64,000 bases of DNA, taken from NCBI RefSeq assembly GCF_030123365.1, contig NZ_CP126107.1, positions 3,147,501 to 3,211,500 on the forward strand, in the 5' to 3' direction. The stretch is from Neobacillus sp. SuZ13. Lineage in GTDB: Bacteria; Bacillota; Bacilli; Bacillales; Cytobacillaceae. Below are positions 18,413 to 27,150 of this stretch, piece after piece. How positions within the stretch are numbered: position 1 is the first letter of the stretch; each line of letters opens with the position of its first letter. Below the pieces are notes generated by a model that made no database searches, was not told the origin of the DNA, and was given only the letters and a program-made list of their open reading frames with translations. The position numbers and the translations under genes are program-made.

Positions 18413-18523
18413 CGCCTCTATAAAATTTCATTATTCATGTTCGTAATTACCAACACAATCAAAATGATATTTCAAGTGTGAGTTTACTCACCTAAATTCG
18501 GTTGTGTATTAAAAGAATCCATA

Positions 18524-18554
18524 AAAAAGCGTGTGAATTCTACACACGCTTTTT
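18524..18554. terminator. Bidirectional terminator hairpin
   Basis: AAAAAGCGTGTG and CACACGCTTTTT, with a 7-base loop. It ends the dioxygenase operon and, on the minus strand, the LysR remnant. Confidence 0.75.
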
Positions 18555-18566
18555 CCACAATATAAA

Positions 18567-18674
18567 TTAACTCCCTAAAATTTCTTTTAAAAACTGAATC
18601 CAAGTCCGTGCAGCATAGGGAAAATAGTTATCCTTTTTCCAGGCTATTTCTAAAGAGAGCGACTGTTGTTTTCC
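18567..18674 (-). pseudogene. C-terminal remnant of a LysR-type regulator
   Basis: The minus strand reads about 35 codons ending at a TAA at 18567. The peptide has the look of a LysR effector-domain end: SLEIAWKKDNYFPYAARTW followed by IQFLKEILGS. Nothing of the HTH or the rest of the domain remains. The junction with the following SDR remnant is abrupt, which indicates a deletion fusing two old genes. Confidence 0.6.
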
Positions 18675-18737
18675 TTAGCTTCAGATGGTACAGCTGCGAT
18701 TACTGGTAAAGGAATTGGTGTAACAGGTGGAATGTAA
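18663..18737 (+). pseudogene. C-terminal remnant of a short-chain dehydrogenase
   Basis: The plus strand reads LASDGTAAITGKGIGVTGGM then stop. This is the classic end of SDR-family reductases (LASD, then ITG, then V-GGM). Only about 20-25 codons survive, directly abutting the LysR remnant of the opposite strand. Confidence 0.65.
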
Positions 18738-18776
18738 TTCATATAAGAGTTGAAAATATTTAGACTAGAAATTTAG

Positions 18777-18804
18777 CCAATCGACAATGATCGATTGGTT
18801 TTTT
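18777..18804 (+). terminator. Terminator after the SDR remnant
   Basis: CCAATCGA and TCGATTGG arms with a 6-base loop and a T run; probably the original terminator of the lost SDR gene. Confidence 0.75.
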
Positions 18805-18888
18805 ATATTTATTTTTTGAGGTAAGCTAAGAAAAATATAGGTTTGGCAGAGTGGTATTTATAGTTATCTTTAATTTGAGATACTTTAC

Positions 18889-18918
18889 TTGACGAAATTA
18901 GAAATTAAGATTTATTAT
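18889..18918 (+). promoter_or_regulatory. Candidate sigma-A promoter upstream of the pentose-phosphate genes
   Basis: -35 TTGACG (18889-18894), an 18-base spacer and -10 TATTAT (18913-18918). No other promoter of this quality is seen before rpiA. A GGTTA...TAACC inverted repeat follows it (about 18919-18955). Confidence 0.5.
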
Positions 18919-18996
18919 GGTTACATAAAGTTACCGAGATTAATAAAGATAACCTCAATAATTCATAAATAATAAAATGATTAGGAAGTGAACACT

Positions 18997-19134
18997 ATGA
19001 ACGAAGTATCTGTGACACTATATTTTAAGGGAAGGAATTATCAAACGAATGTATATGCAAGAAAGGACACTTCTGAAACATAAATCTTTCAGAAGGAATG
19101 GGAACAAGTTGCAAAACAATGGACAAATTATTAA
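18997..19134 (+). pseudogene. Small conserved Bacillaceae protein (BA3454-like) with an internal stop
   Basis: From ATG 18997 the frame reads MNEVSVTLYFKGRNYQTNVY, then 8 more codons, then TAA at 19081. It continues in the same frame as IFQKEWEQVAKQWTNY to a stop at 19132. The pattern (short beta-strand start, then EQV-KQW ending) resembles a small stress-protein family known as BA3454; that name is tentative. It is a pseudogene unless the stop is read through or is an assembly error. A GGAAGTG ribosome site is present. Confidence 0.5.
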
Positions 19135-19172
19135 TGGAGAAATCCCAACTTTAGATGAAGGGAGATAAAGCC

Positions 19173-19841
19173 TTGAATGAAAAGAAAGAAGTTGGAGAAA
19201 AAGCTCTTGAATATGTGAAAGACGGCATGGTTGTAGGTCTCGGTACAGGTTCTACTGTATTTTATACCATCACTAAGCTTGGTCAGTTAGTCAAGCAGGG
19301 ACTTTCTATTAAAGGAGTTCCTACTTCTGAACAAACGAAACAATTAGCGATAAAACTTGGCATACCACTTGTGTCATTCAATGAAATTGAGCAAATTGAT
19401 GTCACGATTGATGGAGCAGATGAGGTAGATCTTGAGTTAAATCTCATTAAAGGCGGCGGAGGTGCTCTTTTAAGAGAGAAAATAATCGCGAATGCAGCTA
19501 ATAATTTCATTGTCGTTGCTGACTCTGATAAAAATGTAGATACATTAGGAACTTTTCCATTGCCGATAGAAGTGGTTCCATTTGGTTACGAAATGACAGT
19601 AAAACATATCAGGGAACTCGGAGGCAGTCCGAAGCTGAGACAAATGGATGGGACCCCTTATCTAACAGATAACGGTAATTATATAATAGACAGCAGTTTT
19701 CAAGAAATTACACATCCAGGAGAGTTAGAGAAAAACTTGAACCACATACCAGGTGTAGTTGATAACGGATTATTTGTAGGAATGGCAGATATTGTTATTA
19801 CTATTATAGATAAAAAGCTTGAAACGAAAGTCCGAAGCTAG
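19173..19841 (+). CDS. rpiA: Ribose-5-phosphate isomerase A
   Basis: 222 residues with the RpiA motifs GLGTGSTVFYTI, TIDGADEVDLELNLIKGGGGALLREKI and VVADSDKNV. These hold the catalytic Asp, Glu and Lys residues. It interconverts ribulose 5-phosphate and ribose 5-phosphate. TTG 19173 is chosen because GAAGGGAG lies eight bases upstream; ATG 19155 is in frame but overlaps that site. It is the first intact gene of a pentose-phosphate operon with zwf, gnd and tal. Confidence 0.92.
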   Translation: MNEKKEVGEKALEYVKDGMVVGLGTGSTVFYTITKLGQLVKQGLSIKGVPTSEQTKQLAIKLGIPLVSFNEIEQIDVTIDGADEVDLELNLIKGGGGALLREKIIANAANNFIVVADSDKNVDTLGTFPLPIEVVPFGYEMTVKHIRELGGSPKLRQMDGTPYLTDNGNYIIDSSFQEITHPGELEKNLNHIPGVVDNGLFVGMADIVITIIDKKLETKVRS

Positions 19842-19881
19842 AAAATGGGAGAAATCAGAATACGAACATGGGGGATTAATA

Positions 19882-21384
19882 ATGGAGTCAATGACGTTTG
19901 TCTTATTTGGAGCAACTGGGGATTTAGCAAAGAGAAAGATTTTCCCAGCTTTATACAACTTGTATGTTGATCAAAAGTTACCGCAGTCCATCTCTATTAT
20001 TGGGCTCGGTAGAGGAGACCTTTCTCATTCAGATTTTCAAGAAAAAGTGAAAGACTCCATATTAGATTTTTCACGCCGCTTAGAACATGAGGCAGCAAAT
20101 CTTGGGGGATTTTTAGAATACTTCCGTTACAGTAGATTGGATGTAAACCGTAAAGATGATTATCAACAACTGCTTCAATTAGTGAAGCAGCGGGAAGCAG
20201 AACTTGATATAGAAGAAAATCGTATGTTTTATCTTTCAGTGGCACCAGAATTTTTTGACATGATTGCCTTAAACATAAAAAATAGCGGTCTTGGTCAGAC
20301 AACTGGCTGGAAACGATTAATCATTGAAAAGCCCTTTGGTCATGACCTCCAATCTGCACGGGAACTCAATAAAAAACTTAGCCGATCTTTTGAGGAAGAG
20401 GAAATTTACCGAATCGACCATTACTTAGGCAAACAAATGGTTCAGAACCTGGAAGCCTTGGCTTTTGCAAACCCCCTGCTTCAGTCGGTTTGGAATAATG
20501 AGCATATTGCAAATGTCCAAATAACTGCGAGTGAAACCGTTGGGGTTGAGAAGAGGGCGGGTTATTACGACCAAGCAGGAGCAATCCGTGATATGGTTCA
20601 AAACCATATGCTGCAAATTTTGATGATGACAGCCATGGATAAGCCTGAAAAAATTAACGCAACGGAAATTAGACATAAGAAGCGGAAGGTCATGGAGTCT
20701 CTTCGTTCTGTAAAAGAAGAAGATGTCCAGTATGAGATTGTCCGCGGCCAATACATTTCAGGAGAGGTAAATAATCAAAAAGTTCTAAGCTATAGAGAAG
20801 AGCCTGGAGTAAATCCTTCTTCTACGACTGATACATTTGTAGCTGTCCGTTTATGGATTGACAACCCAACCTGGACCGGGGTTCCCTTTTACATTCGGAC
20901 AGGAAAAAGAATGAAGGAAAAATCAACACGGATTGTCTTCGAATTTAAAAATAAGGAAAACAAGGAATTTAAAAATAATCAAATCGATTCTAACTTATTG
21001 ATTATCGAAATCAATCCGAATGAAAATATCTCCTTACAATTAAACAGCAAAAACCCATTGAATAATGGAAAGATAATGCCTATAAGGATTAATTTTTCAA
21101 ATGATCAAATAGGATTGGGTGTACCTGAAGCGTATGAAAGACTAATCTATGACGCGGTTAACGGTGACACTACTTTCTTTGCCCATTGGAAAGAAGTTGA
21201 ATTGTCGTGGGAATGGGTTCAACCCATTCTGAATGCATTTGAGAAAAATTTAGTACCGCTCCATGAATATCAGTCAGGTTCATATGGGCCACAAGCTTCT
21301 GATTCCTTGCTAGTGGAAAATGGCTTTAAATGGTGGCTTGATGAAAAACAGCAAGAAACAAAGGAAACTTTACTACACATCTAA
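19882..21384 (+). CDS. zwf: Glucose-6-phosphate 1-dehydrogenase
   Basis: 500 residues. The N-terminal NADP-binding loop FGATGDLAKRK is present, as is the active-site segment RIDHYLGKQMVQN with its Lys and His, plus the substrate loop EKPFGHDL. It commits glucose 6-phosphate to the oxidative pentose pathway and yields NADPH. ATG 19882 is preferred over the in-frame 19819 because TGGGGGATT precedes it and the MTFVLFGATGD start matches the family. It lies 40 bases after rpiA. Expression is probably shared with the operon. Confidence 0.95.
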   Translation: MESMTFVLFGATGDLAKRKIFPALYNLYVDQKLPQSISIIGLGRGDLSHSDFQEKVKDSILDFSRRLEHEAANLGGFLEYFRYSRLDVNRKDDYQQLLQLVKQREAELDIEENRMFYLSVAPEFFDMIALNIKNSGLGQTTGWKRLIIEKPFGHDLQSARELNKKLSRSFEEEEIYRIDHYLGKQMVQNLEALAFANPLLQSVWNNEHIANVQITASETVGVEKRAGYYDQAGAIRDMVQNHMLQILMMTAMDKPEKINATEIRHKKRKVMESLRSVKEEDVQYEIVRGQYISGEVNNQKVLSYREEPGVNPSSTTDTFVAVRLWIDNPTWTGVPFYIRTGKRMKEKSTRIVFEFKNKENKEFKNNQIDSNLLIIEINPNENISLQLNSKNPLNNGKIMPIRINFSNDQIGLGVPEAYERLIYDAVNGDTTFFAHWKEVELSWEWVQPILNAFEKNLVPLHEYQSGSYGPQASDSLLVENGFKWWLDEKQQETKETLLHI

Positions 21385-21537
21385 GCTTCCAGTGATCTAT
21401 GTAATTACACATGCTTGTGGGCTTTGAAGGGGAAATTCTTTTCATTATTTGGTGCCTCGGGTGATGGACCTTCAGTTATGAAGCAGTTTGGAGTTACAGT
21501 TGATCATGTTGTCCGTATTGCGAAAAGTATCTTATAA
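21383..21537 (+). pseudogene. tkt: Decayed transketolase (two C-terminal fragments)
   Basis: Directly at the zwf stop, one frame reads KLPVIYVITHACGL then stop, like the transketolase segment LPVIYVFTHDS. From 21436 another stretch reads LFGASGDGPSVMKQFGVTV then DHVVRIAKSIL and stop, the transketolase C-terminus. The 90-odd kilobase-scale domain body is missing: only about 47 codons of a gene of roughly 670 survive. The remnant shows that the operon once carried tkt between zwf and gnd. Confidence 0.8.
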
Positions 21538-21589
21538 GATTTATTAAATAAACAGAAAAAATTATTTTACAACATTGGAGGACAACATA

Positions 21590-22483
21590 ATGAAGGTAGG
21601 ACTTATTGGTTTAGGAAAAATGGGGTTAAACTTAGGACAAAATTTAATGGATCACCAGCACGAAGTGGTTGCATTTGATGTGAATCCAAGTGCAGTAGAA
21701 AATATGAAACAATTTGGAGCAACTGGTGTCTCCAGTTATAAAGAACTCATTCAGTCTTTAGAACATCCAAGAATTGTCTGGATCATGGTTCCTCATGCAG
21801 TAGTTGATTCAGTTATAAGTGAAATCTTACCTTATTTGGATAAAGGTGATATTGTCGTTGAAGCAGGAAATTCCCACTATAAAGAATCGATTCAACGATA
21901 CAATGAATTAAAAGAAATTGGCGTGAGATTTATGGATGCAGGTACTTCAGGCGGTATGGAGGGTGCTCGAAATGGAGCTTGCTATATGATTGGCGGTGAT
22001 CCAGAAGCCTGGGATGTGGTTGAGCCCCTTTTCAAAGATACAGCTGTGGAAAATGGCTTCTTATATGCGGGAAAAGCAGGAAGTGGGCACTTCTTAAAAA
22101 TGGTTCATAATGGAATTGAGTATGCTATGATGGCTGCTATTGGTGAAGGTTTTGAAGTGCTTGAGAAAAGTGAATTCGATTTTGATTATGAAAAGGTCGC
22201 ACGTGTTTGGAATAATGGATCCGTTATTCGTTCATGGCTGATGGAATTAACAGAAAATGCATTCTCAAAATATCCAAATTTGGAAGAAATTAAAGGGATT
22301 ATGCACTCCTCAGGTGAAGGAAAATGGACTGTAGAGGCAGCCTTAGACCTCAAAACAGCAACACCAGTCATTGCCATGTCATTACTAATGCGTTATCGCT
22401 CGCTTGAGGATGATACCTTTACAGGTAAGGTGGTAGCAGCACTTAGAAATGAATTTGGCGGCCATACTGTCGAAAAGAACTAA
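21590..22483 (+). CDS. gnd: 6-phosphogluconate dehydrogenase, decarboxylating, short form
   Basis: 297 residues of the short, YqeC/GndA-like class. The dinucleotide motif GLIGLGKMGLNLG opens the protein, with VEAGNSHYKES and the active-site region GKAGSGHFLKMVHNGIEYA following. It converts 6-phosphogluconate to ribulose 5-phosphate and CO2; short forms often use NAD, but the coenzyme cannot be settled here. ATG 21590 follows TTGGAGGAC; the in-frame TTG 21575 sits on that site. It follows the tkt remnant and precedes tal. Confidence 0.92.
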   Translation: MKVGLIGLGKMGLNLGQNLMDHQHEVVAFDVNPSAVENMKQFGATGVSSYKELIQSLEHPRIVWIMVPHAVVDSVISEILPYLDKGDIVVEAGNSHYKESIQRYNELKEIGVRFMDAGTSGGMEGARNGACYMIGGDPEAWDVVEPLFKDTAVENGFLYAGKAGSGHFLKMVHNGIEYAMMAAIGEGFEVLEKSEFDFDYEKVARVWNNGSVIRSWLMELTENAFSKYPNLEEIKGIMHSSGEGKWTVEAALDLKTATPVIAMSLLMRYRSLEDDTFTGKVVAALRNEFGGHTVEKN

Positions 22484-22518
22484 TAAATACTTTATAAAAA
22501 AATTGGAGGAAAACGATT

Positions 22519-23178
22519 ATGAAATTTTTTATCGATACTGCAAATCTAGAAGAAATCAAAAAGGCTTATAAAATTGGTGTGTTATCTGGTGTTACAACTA
22601 ACCCTTCATTAGTTGCTAAAGAAGGAGTGAAATTCGAAGATCGTATTGCAGAAATCTTAAATGCCGTTCCGGAAGTAGAGTCAGTTTCAGCCGAGGTAAC
22701 ACCTAATGCGTTAACTGCTGACCAAATGATTGCAGAAGCAGATGAGCTTATTAAAATTAACGGCGGCGATAAGAATATTACCATCAAGCTTCCAATGACA
22801 CTTGATGGTCTAGAGGCTTGCCGCTATTTAACTAAAAAAGGTGTAAAAACCAACGTTACCCTGATTTTTAGTGTGAATCAGGCATTGTTGGCAGCACGGG
22901 CTGGAGCAACTTATGTTTCACCATTCTTAGGACGTTTAGATGATATTAATGAAGATGGTGTAGAACTGGTTGCAAAAATTGCCGAGATGTTCCGAGTTCA
23001 AAATCTAGATTCACAAATTATTGCCGCATCTGTACGTCATCCTGATCATGTAACTCGTGTAGCGTTGGCTGGAGCTCATATTGCAACCATTCCTTTCAAG
23101 GTTATTGAGCAATTATCAAAACATCCGTTAACAGACCAAGGACTTGAAAAATTTGCAGCTGATTGGAAAACTGTTTAA
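22519..23178 (+). CDS. tal: Transaldolase of the fructose-6-phosphate aldolase (FSA/TalC) type
   Basis: 219 residues, the short transaldolase/FSA subfamily (B. subtilis YwjH type). [24 protein letters not shown], the Schiff-base Lys in NITIKLPMT, and SPFLGRLDD are visible. It transfers dihydroxyacetone units between sugar phosphates. GGAGG precedes the ATG. It closes the pentose-phosphate operon, 35 bases after gnd. Confidence 0.92.
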   Translation: MKFFIDTANLEEIKKAYKIGVLSGVTTNPSLVAKEGVKFEDRIAEILNAVPEVESVSAEVTPNALTADQMIAEADELIKINGGDKNITIKLPMTLDGLEACRYLTKKGVKTNVTLIFSVNQALLAARAGATYVSPFLGRLDDINEDGVELVAKIAEMFRVQNLDSQIIAASVRHPDHVTRVALAGAHIATIPFKVIEQLSKHPLTDQGLEKFAADWKTV

Positions 23179-23190
23179 AAAATGCTGAAT

Positions 23191-23213
23191 GGGCGTTATC
23201 TCAAAAAACGCCC
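23191..23213 (+). terminator. Weak hairpin after tal
   Basis: GGGCGTT and AACGCCC arms, loop of 9 bases, no proper T run. It may be a processed or weak terminator. Confidence 0.45.
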
Positions 23214-23342
23214 TTACACATAACTTATATGAGATGCTCCATAAGAAAAAAGGTCCAGGATCTTCACTTTTTTGCTAAAATGCAAAAAAAGATAAAGTAC
23301 CTGAAGATTAGAGTGTTAAACACTGTTAAAAATTAGATTAAG

Positions 23343-23370
23343 AAAAATATCTTGAATTCAAGATATTTTT
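23343..23370 (+). promoter_or_regulatory. MhqR box upstream of mhqR (28-base palindrome)
   Basis: TATCTTGAATTCAAGATA (core 23348-23365) is extended by A and T runs into a 28-base perfect palindrome. It lies about 60 bases before mhqR and implies autoregulation or control of the dioxygenase genes behind it. Confidence 0.75.
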
Positions 23371-23427
23371 CTTGCGTTTTATTCACTTGAGGTGTAAAGT
23401 GATAGTAACGAAAGGAGATGAGTCAGG

Positions 23428-23865
23428 TTGAGAAAAAATACACTTGGTTCATTAATTTGGTTGCGGATTGCTCGATTTACACATCAGAGTAATTTATTAT
23501 CAAATGATTTCTTAAAACAATATGGGATCACAGCTTCACAGTTTGATGTATTAAACCAGGTTTCGACTTATCAGCCGATTACACAAAGTCAACTTGCCAC
23601 CAAAGTAACGGTGTCGGAGGGTGGAATTTCTCGTATGCTTACTCGACTTGAGCAAGAGGGATATATACAGCGTAAGCAAGACTGGAAAACCAAATGGATT
23701 ACCTTGACGAATAAAGGGGAAGGTAAAATGAATGAAGTTTTTGAACACCAACTTACCTTCCAAACGTCCATTTTTAATGAGTGCTTAGCAGAGGAAGAGC
23801 AAAAAACACTATATAAACTGATGAGGAAGCTACAAAAACATACTGAGAATAAATTAGAAAAATAA
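23428..23865 (+). CDS. mhqR: MarR-family repressor MhqR (quinone/electrophile sensor)
   Basis: 145 residues with a winged helix-turn-helix (about 30-100): [20 protein letters not shown] is the recognition helix and [13 protein letters not shown] the wing. The protein has few cysteines, as in MhqR, and resembles YkvE/MhqR of B. subtilis. That repressor controls dioxygenases and DoxX genes through palindromic boxes. The start is TTG 23428 with AAAGGAG 10 bases upstream. Several matching boxes in this window (16217, 16272, 23348, 28645, 28771) support the assignment. Binding is inferred. Confidence 0.82.
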   Translation: MRKNTLGSLIWLRIARFTHQSNLLSNDFLKQYGITASQFDVLNQVSTYQPITQSQLATKVTVSEGGISRMLTRLEQEGYIQRKQDWKTKWITLTNKGEGKMNEVFEHQLTFQTSIFNECLAEEEQKTLYKLMRKLQKHTENKLEK

Positions 23866-23914
23866 GGATTCTTTTACTTGTGGTAATTAGATGTTATTAT
23901 TTTTTAATTATCAC

Positions 23915-23926
23915 TTAACTAGTTAA
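23915..23926 (+). promoter_or_regulatory. Palindrome before the second dioxygenase gene
   Basis: TTAACTAGTTAA is a perfect 12-base palindrome eight bases before the ribosome site of the gene at 23949. A regulator other than MhqR might bind it; no further support. Confidence 0.35.
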
Positions 23927-23948
23927 CTGAATGAGGAGGAATAATTTT

Positions 23949-24893
23949 ATGTATAAAATTCCAGGGCATCATCACATTTCAATGATTACAAAAAATGCAA
24001 GTAAAAATAATCACTTTTACCGTCATGTGCTTGGTTTACGCCGTGTGAAAGTAACGGTGAACCAAGATGATCCATCGATGTATCATCTATTTTTCGGGGA
24101 TAAAACAGGTAGCCCGGGTACTGAACTATCATTTTTTGAAATTCCGCTAGTTGGTCATACACAACGTGGTACAAATGCTATCACAAAAATTGGTTTACTC
24201 GTACCATCAGAAGCAAGTTTAGCCTATTGGAAAGCACGTTTTGAGGAACATGGTGTAACCAATAGTGGCATTACAACGTATGCCAATCATCCTGCTTTAC
24301 ACTTTGAAGACTCTGAAGGTTTACGTATGGTACTTCTAGTCTCTAACGGTGCAAAAGTACAACACTGGGAAACGTGGGAAAAATCTGATGTACCCAACGA
24401 GCACCAAATTCAAGGAATGGGCTCTGTGGAAATAACGGTACGAAGACTTGATAAACTAGCAAGCACTCTTACAGACATGTTTGGCTATACAGAGATAAGC
24501 CGAACAAATGACGAAGCGATTTTTCAATCCATCAAAGGAGAGGTTTTTGGAGAAATCATCGTGAAATATTTAGACGGTTCTTCTGAAAAACCAGGTCGTG
24601 GCAGTATTCATCATTTAGCAATTCGTGTAAAAAACGATGAGGAGCTCGAATTTTGGGACAAGCAAGTACGAGCACGTGGCTTCCATTCTTCTGGCATCGT
24701 AGATCGCTTCTACTTTAAGAGCCTGTATTTCCGAGAATCAAACGGGATTCTATTTGAAATTGCTACCGATGGGCCAGGTTTCACGATTGATGGAGACATT
24801 GAAACACTTGGAGAAAAATTAGATTTACCGCCATTTTTAGAAGACCGCAGAGATGAAATTGAAAAAAATCTAACACCCATTGAGGAGTATTAA
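23949..24893 (+). CDS. VOC-family ring-cleaving dioxygenase (MhqA/MhqE-like), copy 2
   Basis: 314 residues with two VOC modules. Metal-site motifs are GHHHISMIT (N-terminus), IHHLAIRV (about 215) and ILFEIATDGPGF (about 270). It is a paralogue of the genes at 16842 and 24946 and probably cleaves hydroquinone- or catechol-type rings. ATG 23949 follows GAGGAGG; the in-frame ATG 23931 is part of that site. It is close behind mhqR, so it may be cotranscribed. Substrate unproven. Confidence 0.85.
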   Translation: MYKIPGHHHISMITKNASKNNHFYRHVLGLRRVKVTVNQDDPSMYHLFFGDKTGSPGTELSFFEIPLVGHTQRGTNAITKIGLLVPSEASLAYWKARFEEHGVTNSGITTYANHPALHFEDSEGLRMVLLVSNGAKVQHWETWEKSDVPNEHQIQGMGSVEITVRRLDKLASTLTDMFGYTEISRTNDEAIFQSIKGEVFGEIIVKYLDGSSEKPGRGSIHHLAIRVKNDEELEFWDKQVRARGFHSSGIVDRFYFKSLYFRESNGILFEIATDGPGFTIDGDIETLGEKLDLPPFLEDRRDEIEKNLTPIEEY

Positions 24894-24945
24894 TAAACAA
24901 ACCAAACTTATCATAAAAATTCGAATTTTCTAGGAGGAAAATTAA

Positions 24946-25923
24946 ATGAACGAATTAAAAGGAATACACCACGTAACAGCTATAACAAGTAGTGCAGAAA
25001 AGAACTATGAATTTTTCACCTATGTTTTAGGTATGCGGTTAGTTAAAAAAACAGTTAATCAAGATGATATTCAAACCTATCATTTATTCTTTGCCGATGA
25101 TAAGGGCAGCGCAGGCACTGACATGACGTTCTTTGACTTTCCAGGCATTCCGAAAGGTGTACATGGCACAAACGAGATTTCAAAAACCTCTTTCCGTGTA
25201 CCAAGTGATGCAGCATTAGACTATTGGGTAAAACGTTTTGATCGTTTAGAAGTCAAACATACTGGAATCAAAGAGCAATTTGGCAAGAAAACTCTCTCTT
25301 TCGTTGATTTTGATGATCAACAGTATCAATTAATTTCAGATGAATTCAATAAAGGCGTGGAATCTGGTACACCTTGGCAAAAGGGTCCGATACCACTGGA
25401 ATATGCTATTACTGGTTTAGGTCCCGTTTTCGTGCGAATTTCGATGTTTGATTACTTTAAAGAAATGCTGGAAAAAGTCTTGTTATTTAAAGAGACTGCG
25501 GCAGATGGGTCATTCCATTTATTTGAAGTAGGGGAAGGCGGCAATGGTGCTTCTGTCATTGTAGAATACAATACCGTTCTTCCTCAATCCCGACAAGGTT
25601 ATGGCGCAGTACACCATGCGGCATTCCGAGTAGAGGATCGTTCCGTATTAGAAGAATGGATTGAAAGAATGAGTAGTTTTGGATTACCTTCCTCTGGTTA
25701 TGTAAATCGTCACTTTTTTGAGTCTTTATATGCTAGAGTTACACCACATATTTTATTTGAGTTTGCGACAGATGGTCCTGGTTTTATGGGTGACGAACCT
25801 TATGAAACACTTGGCGAAAAATTATCGCTGCCTCCATTCTTAGAAATTAAACGTGAAGAAATAGAAGAATTAGTTCGTCCAATTGATACTGTGAGAAGTA
25901 CAAAGGAATTCGTCAAAGAATAG
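24946..25923 (+). CDS. VOC-family ring-cleaving dioxygenase (MhqA/MhqE-like), copy 3
   Basis: 325 residues. GIHHVTAITSSAEKNYEFF, VHHAAFRV and ILFEFATDGPGF carry the metal ligands of the double-VOC dioxygenases. The glyoxalase-like module order is as in copy 2. The gene follows copy 2 by about 50 bases with its own TAGGAGG. Three such paralogues within 9 kb suggest distinct substrates or dosage. Confidence 0.85.
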   Translation: MNELKGIHHVTAITSSAEKNYEFFTYVLGMRLVKKTVNQDDIQTYHLFFADDKGSAGTDMTFFDFPGIPKGVHGTNEISKTSFRVPSDAALDYWVKRFDRLEVKHTGIKEQFGKKTLSFVDFDDQQYQLISDEFNKGVESGTPWQKGPIPLEYAITGLGPVFVRISMFDYFKEMLEKVLLFKETAADGSFHLFEVGEGGNGASVIVEYNTVLPQSRQGYGAVHHAAFRVEDRSVLEEWIERMSSFGLPSSGYVNRHFFESLYARVTPHILFEFATDGPGFMGDEPYETLGEKLSLPPFLEIKREEIEELVRPIDTVRSTKEFVKE

Positions 25924-25936
25924 GGAGGAAATAGAA

Positions 25937-26950
25937 GTGAATAAAAAAATTATGAAAATACAAAAATTAGGATTTCCATGGGAGACAGAAGATCCGTTCC
26001 TTATGACAGTTCATCATAAGGATGCGTATCCCGCAGGAAATGAACAGCAGGGTCCTAACATTTCATTGGAAGGTAGAAATCTTGGCGAGGATTTTACGTT
26101 GCGTGATGGTTTTAGAATGTATCATGGCAAAACGGTTCCGGGATTTCCTGTACATCCCCACAGAGGTTTTGAAACGGTAACAGTCGTTTTGGAAGGTTTA
26201 ATTGATCATTTTGATTCATATGGGTCTGTAGGACGATTTGGGAATGGAGATGTTCAGTGGATGACAGCAGGAAAGGGCGCCCAGCATACTGAAATGTTTC
26301 CTCTCGTCCATCAGGACAAAGGCAATCCACTTGAATTCTTTCAGATATGGCTGAATCTACCTGCAAAAGATAAATTCGCAGATCCTGAATATAAAATGTT
26401 ATGGGCTGAGGATATACCGGAAGTACAAGCAGCGGCTGCGAATGGACAGAAAACGACCGTAAGATTGATTGCCGGTAGTATGATGGGCAAGTCTAGTTTA
26501 GAAGCAAACACTGCTTCATGGGCAAACAATAAAAATCATCATGTGGGAATCTATTGTATTCATATGGAGCCGGAAGCAGTCTTCACTCTGCCGTCAGTTT
26601 CAACGACAATGACGAGAAATCTATACTATTATCAGGGAGATAAACTAAACATAGACGAGACTATGATTGAAACGTACCATCGTGTAAAGCTTGTTGGTGA
26701 TCAGGAAATCACGATTACAAATGGATCATCTGAGAGTTATATGCTACTCCTAGAGGGTGAGCCAATACAAGAAACTGTAGTATCCTATGGACCGTTTGTA
26801 ATGAATACTGAGAAGGAAATTCGTGATGCGTTCAAGGATTATCAAACTACTCAATTTGGTGGCTGGCCATGGGACCGTCCAGATCCTGTTAATGATCGTG
26901 AGTCAGGAAGATTCGCCCGCCATGCGGATGGAAGAGTTGAAAAAAGGTAA
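25937..26950 (+). CDS. Pirin family protein (quercetinase-like cupin)
   Basis: 337 residues of the pirin/YhhW family. The signature HPHRGFETVTVVLEG with metal-binding His and Glu residues (about 70-85), and GKGAQHTEMF (about 112-121) complete the N-terminal cupin site. A C-terminal cupin follows. Bacterial pirins include quercetin 2,3-dioxygenases, which fits a ring-cleavage island. GTG 25937 has GGAGG eight bases upstream, and the gene is 13 bases after dioxygenase copy 3. The substrate is unknown. Confidence 0.87.
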   Translation: MNKKIMKIQKLGFPWETEDPFLMTVHHKDAYPAGNEQQGPNISLEGRNLGEDFTLRDGFRMYHGKTVPGFPVHPHRGFETVTVVLEGLIDHFDSYGSVGRFGNGDVQWMTAGKGAQHTEMFPLVHQDKGNPLEFFQIWLNLPAKDKFADPEYKMLWAEDIPEVQAAAANGQKTTVRLIAGSMMGKSSLEANTASWANNKNHHVGIYCIHMEPEAVFTLPSVSTTMTRNLYYYQGDKLNIDETMIETYHRVKLVGDQEITITNGSSESYMLLLEGEPIQETVVSYGPFVMNTEKEIRDAFKDYQTTQFGGWPWDRPDPVNDRESGRFARHADGRVEKR

Positions 26951-27057
26951 ATACTATGTACTGCTTCTATAAACCCATACAGTTTCAACAAAAGTATTTT
27001 CGTTGTACATTGACTTATTCCATAATTTTAAATAGCAATTAAAAATGTATTATATAG

Positions 27058-27084
27058 AAAGCCTCTTTTCCGGAGGCTTTTTTG
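27058..27084 (+). terminator. Terminator of the pirin operon
   Basis: AAAGCCTC and GAGGCTTT arms with a T run. Confidence 0.8.
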
Positions 27085-27103
27085 TCATTTAATAAACGGT
27101 TTA

Positions 27104-27147
27104 AAAAAAGGGAGAAAAGCCGCGTGATAGGCTTCTCTCCCTTTTTA
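27104..27147. terminator. Hairpin ending the minus-strand gene at 27151
   Basis: AAAAAGGGAGAAAAGCC and GGCTTCTCTCCCTTTTT form a long stem with near-perfect pairing, with A and T runs at both sides. Confidence 0.8.
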
Positions 27148-27150
27148 ATT

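Noticed and set aside
19155..19172. Earlier ATG for rpiA
   Set aside because: It overlaps the likely ribosome site; TTG 19173 matches the family start.
23418..23427. ATG before mhqR
   Set aside because: Out of frame with the MarR coding sequence.
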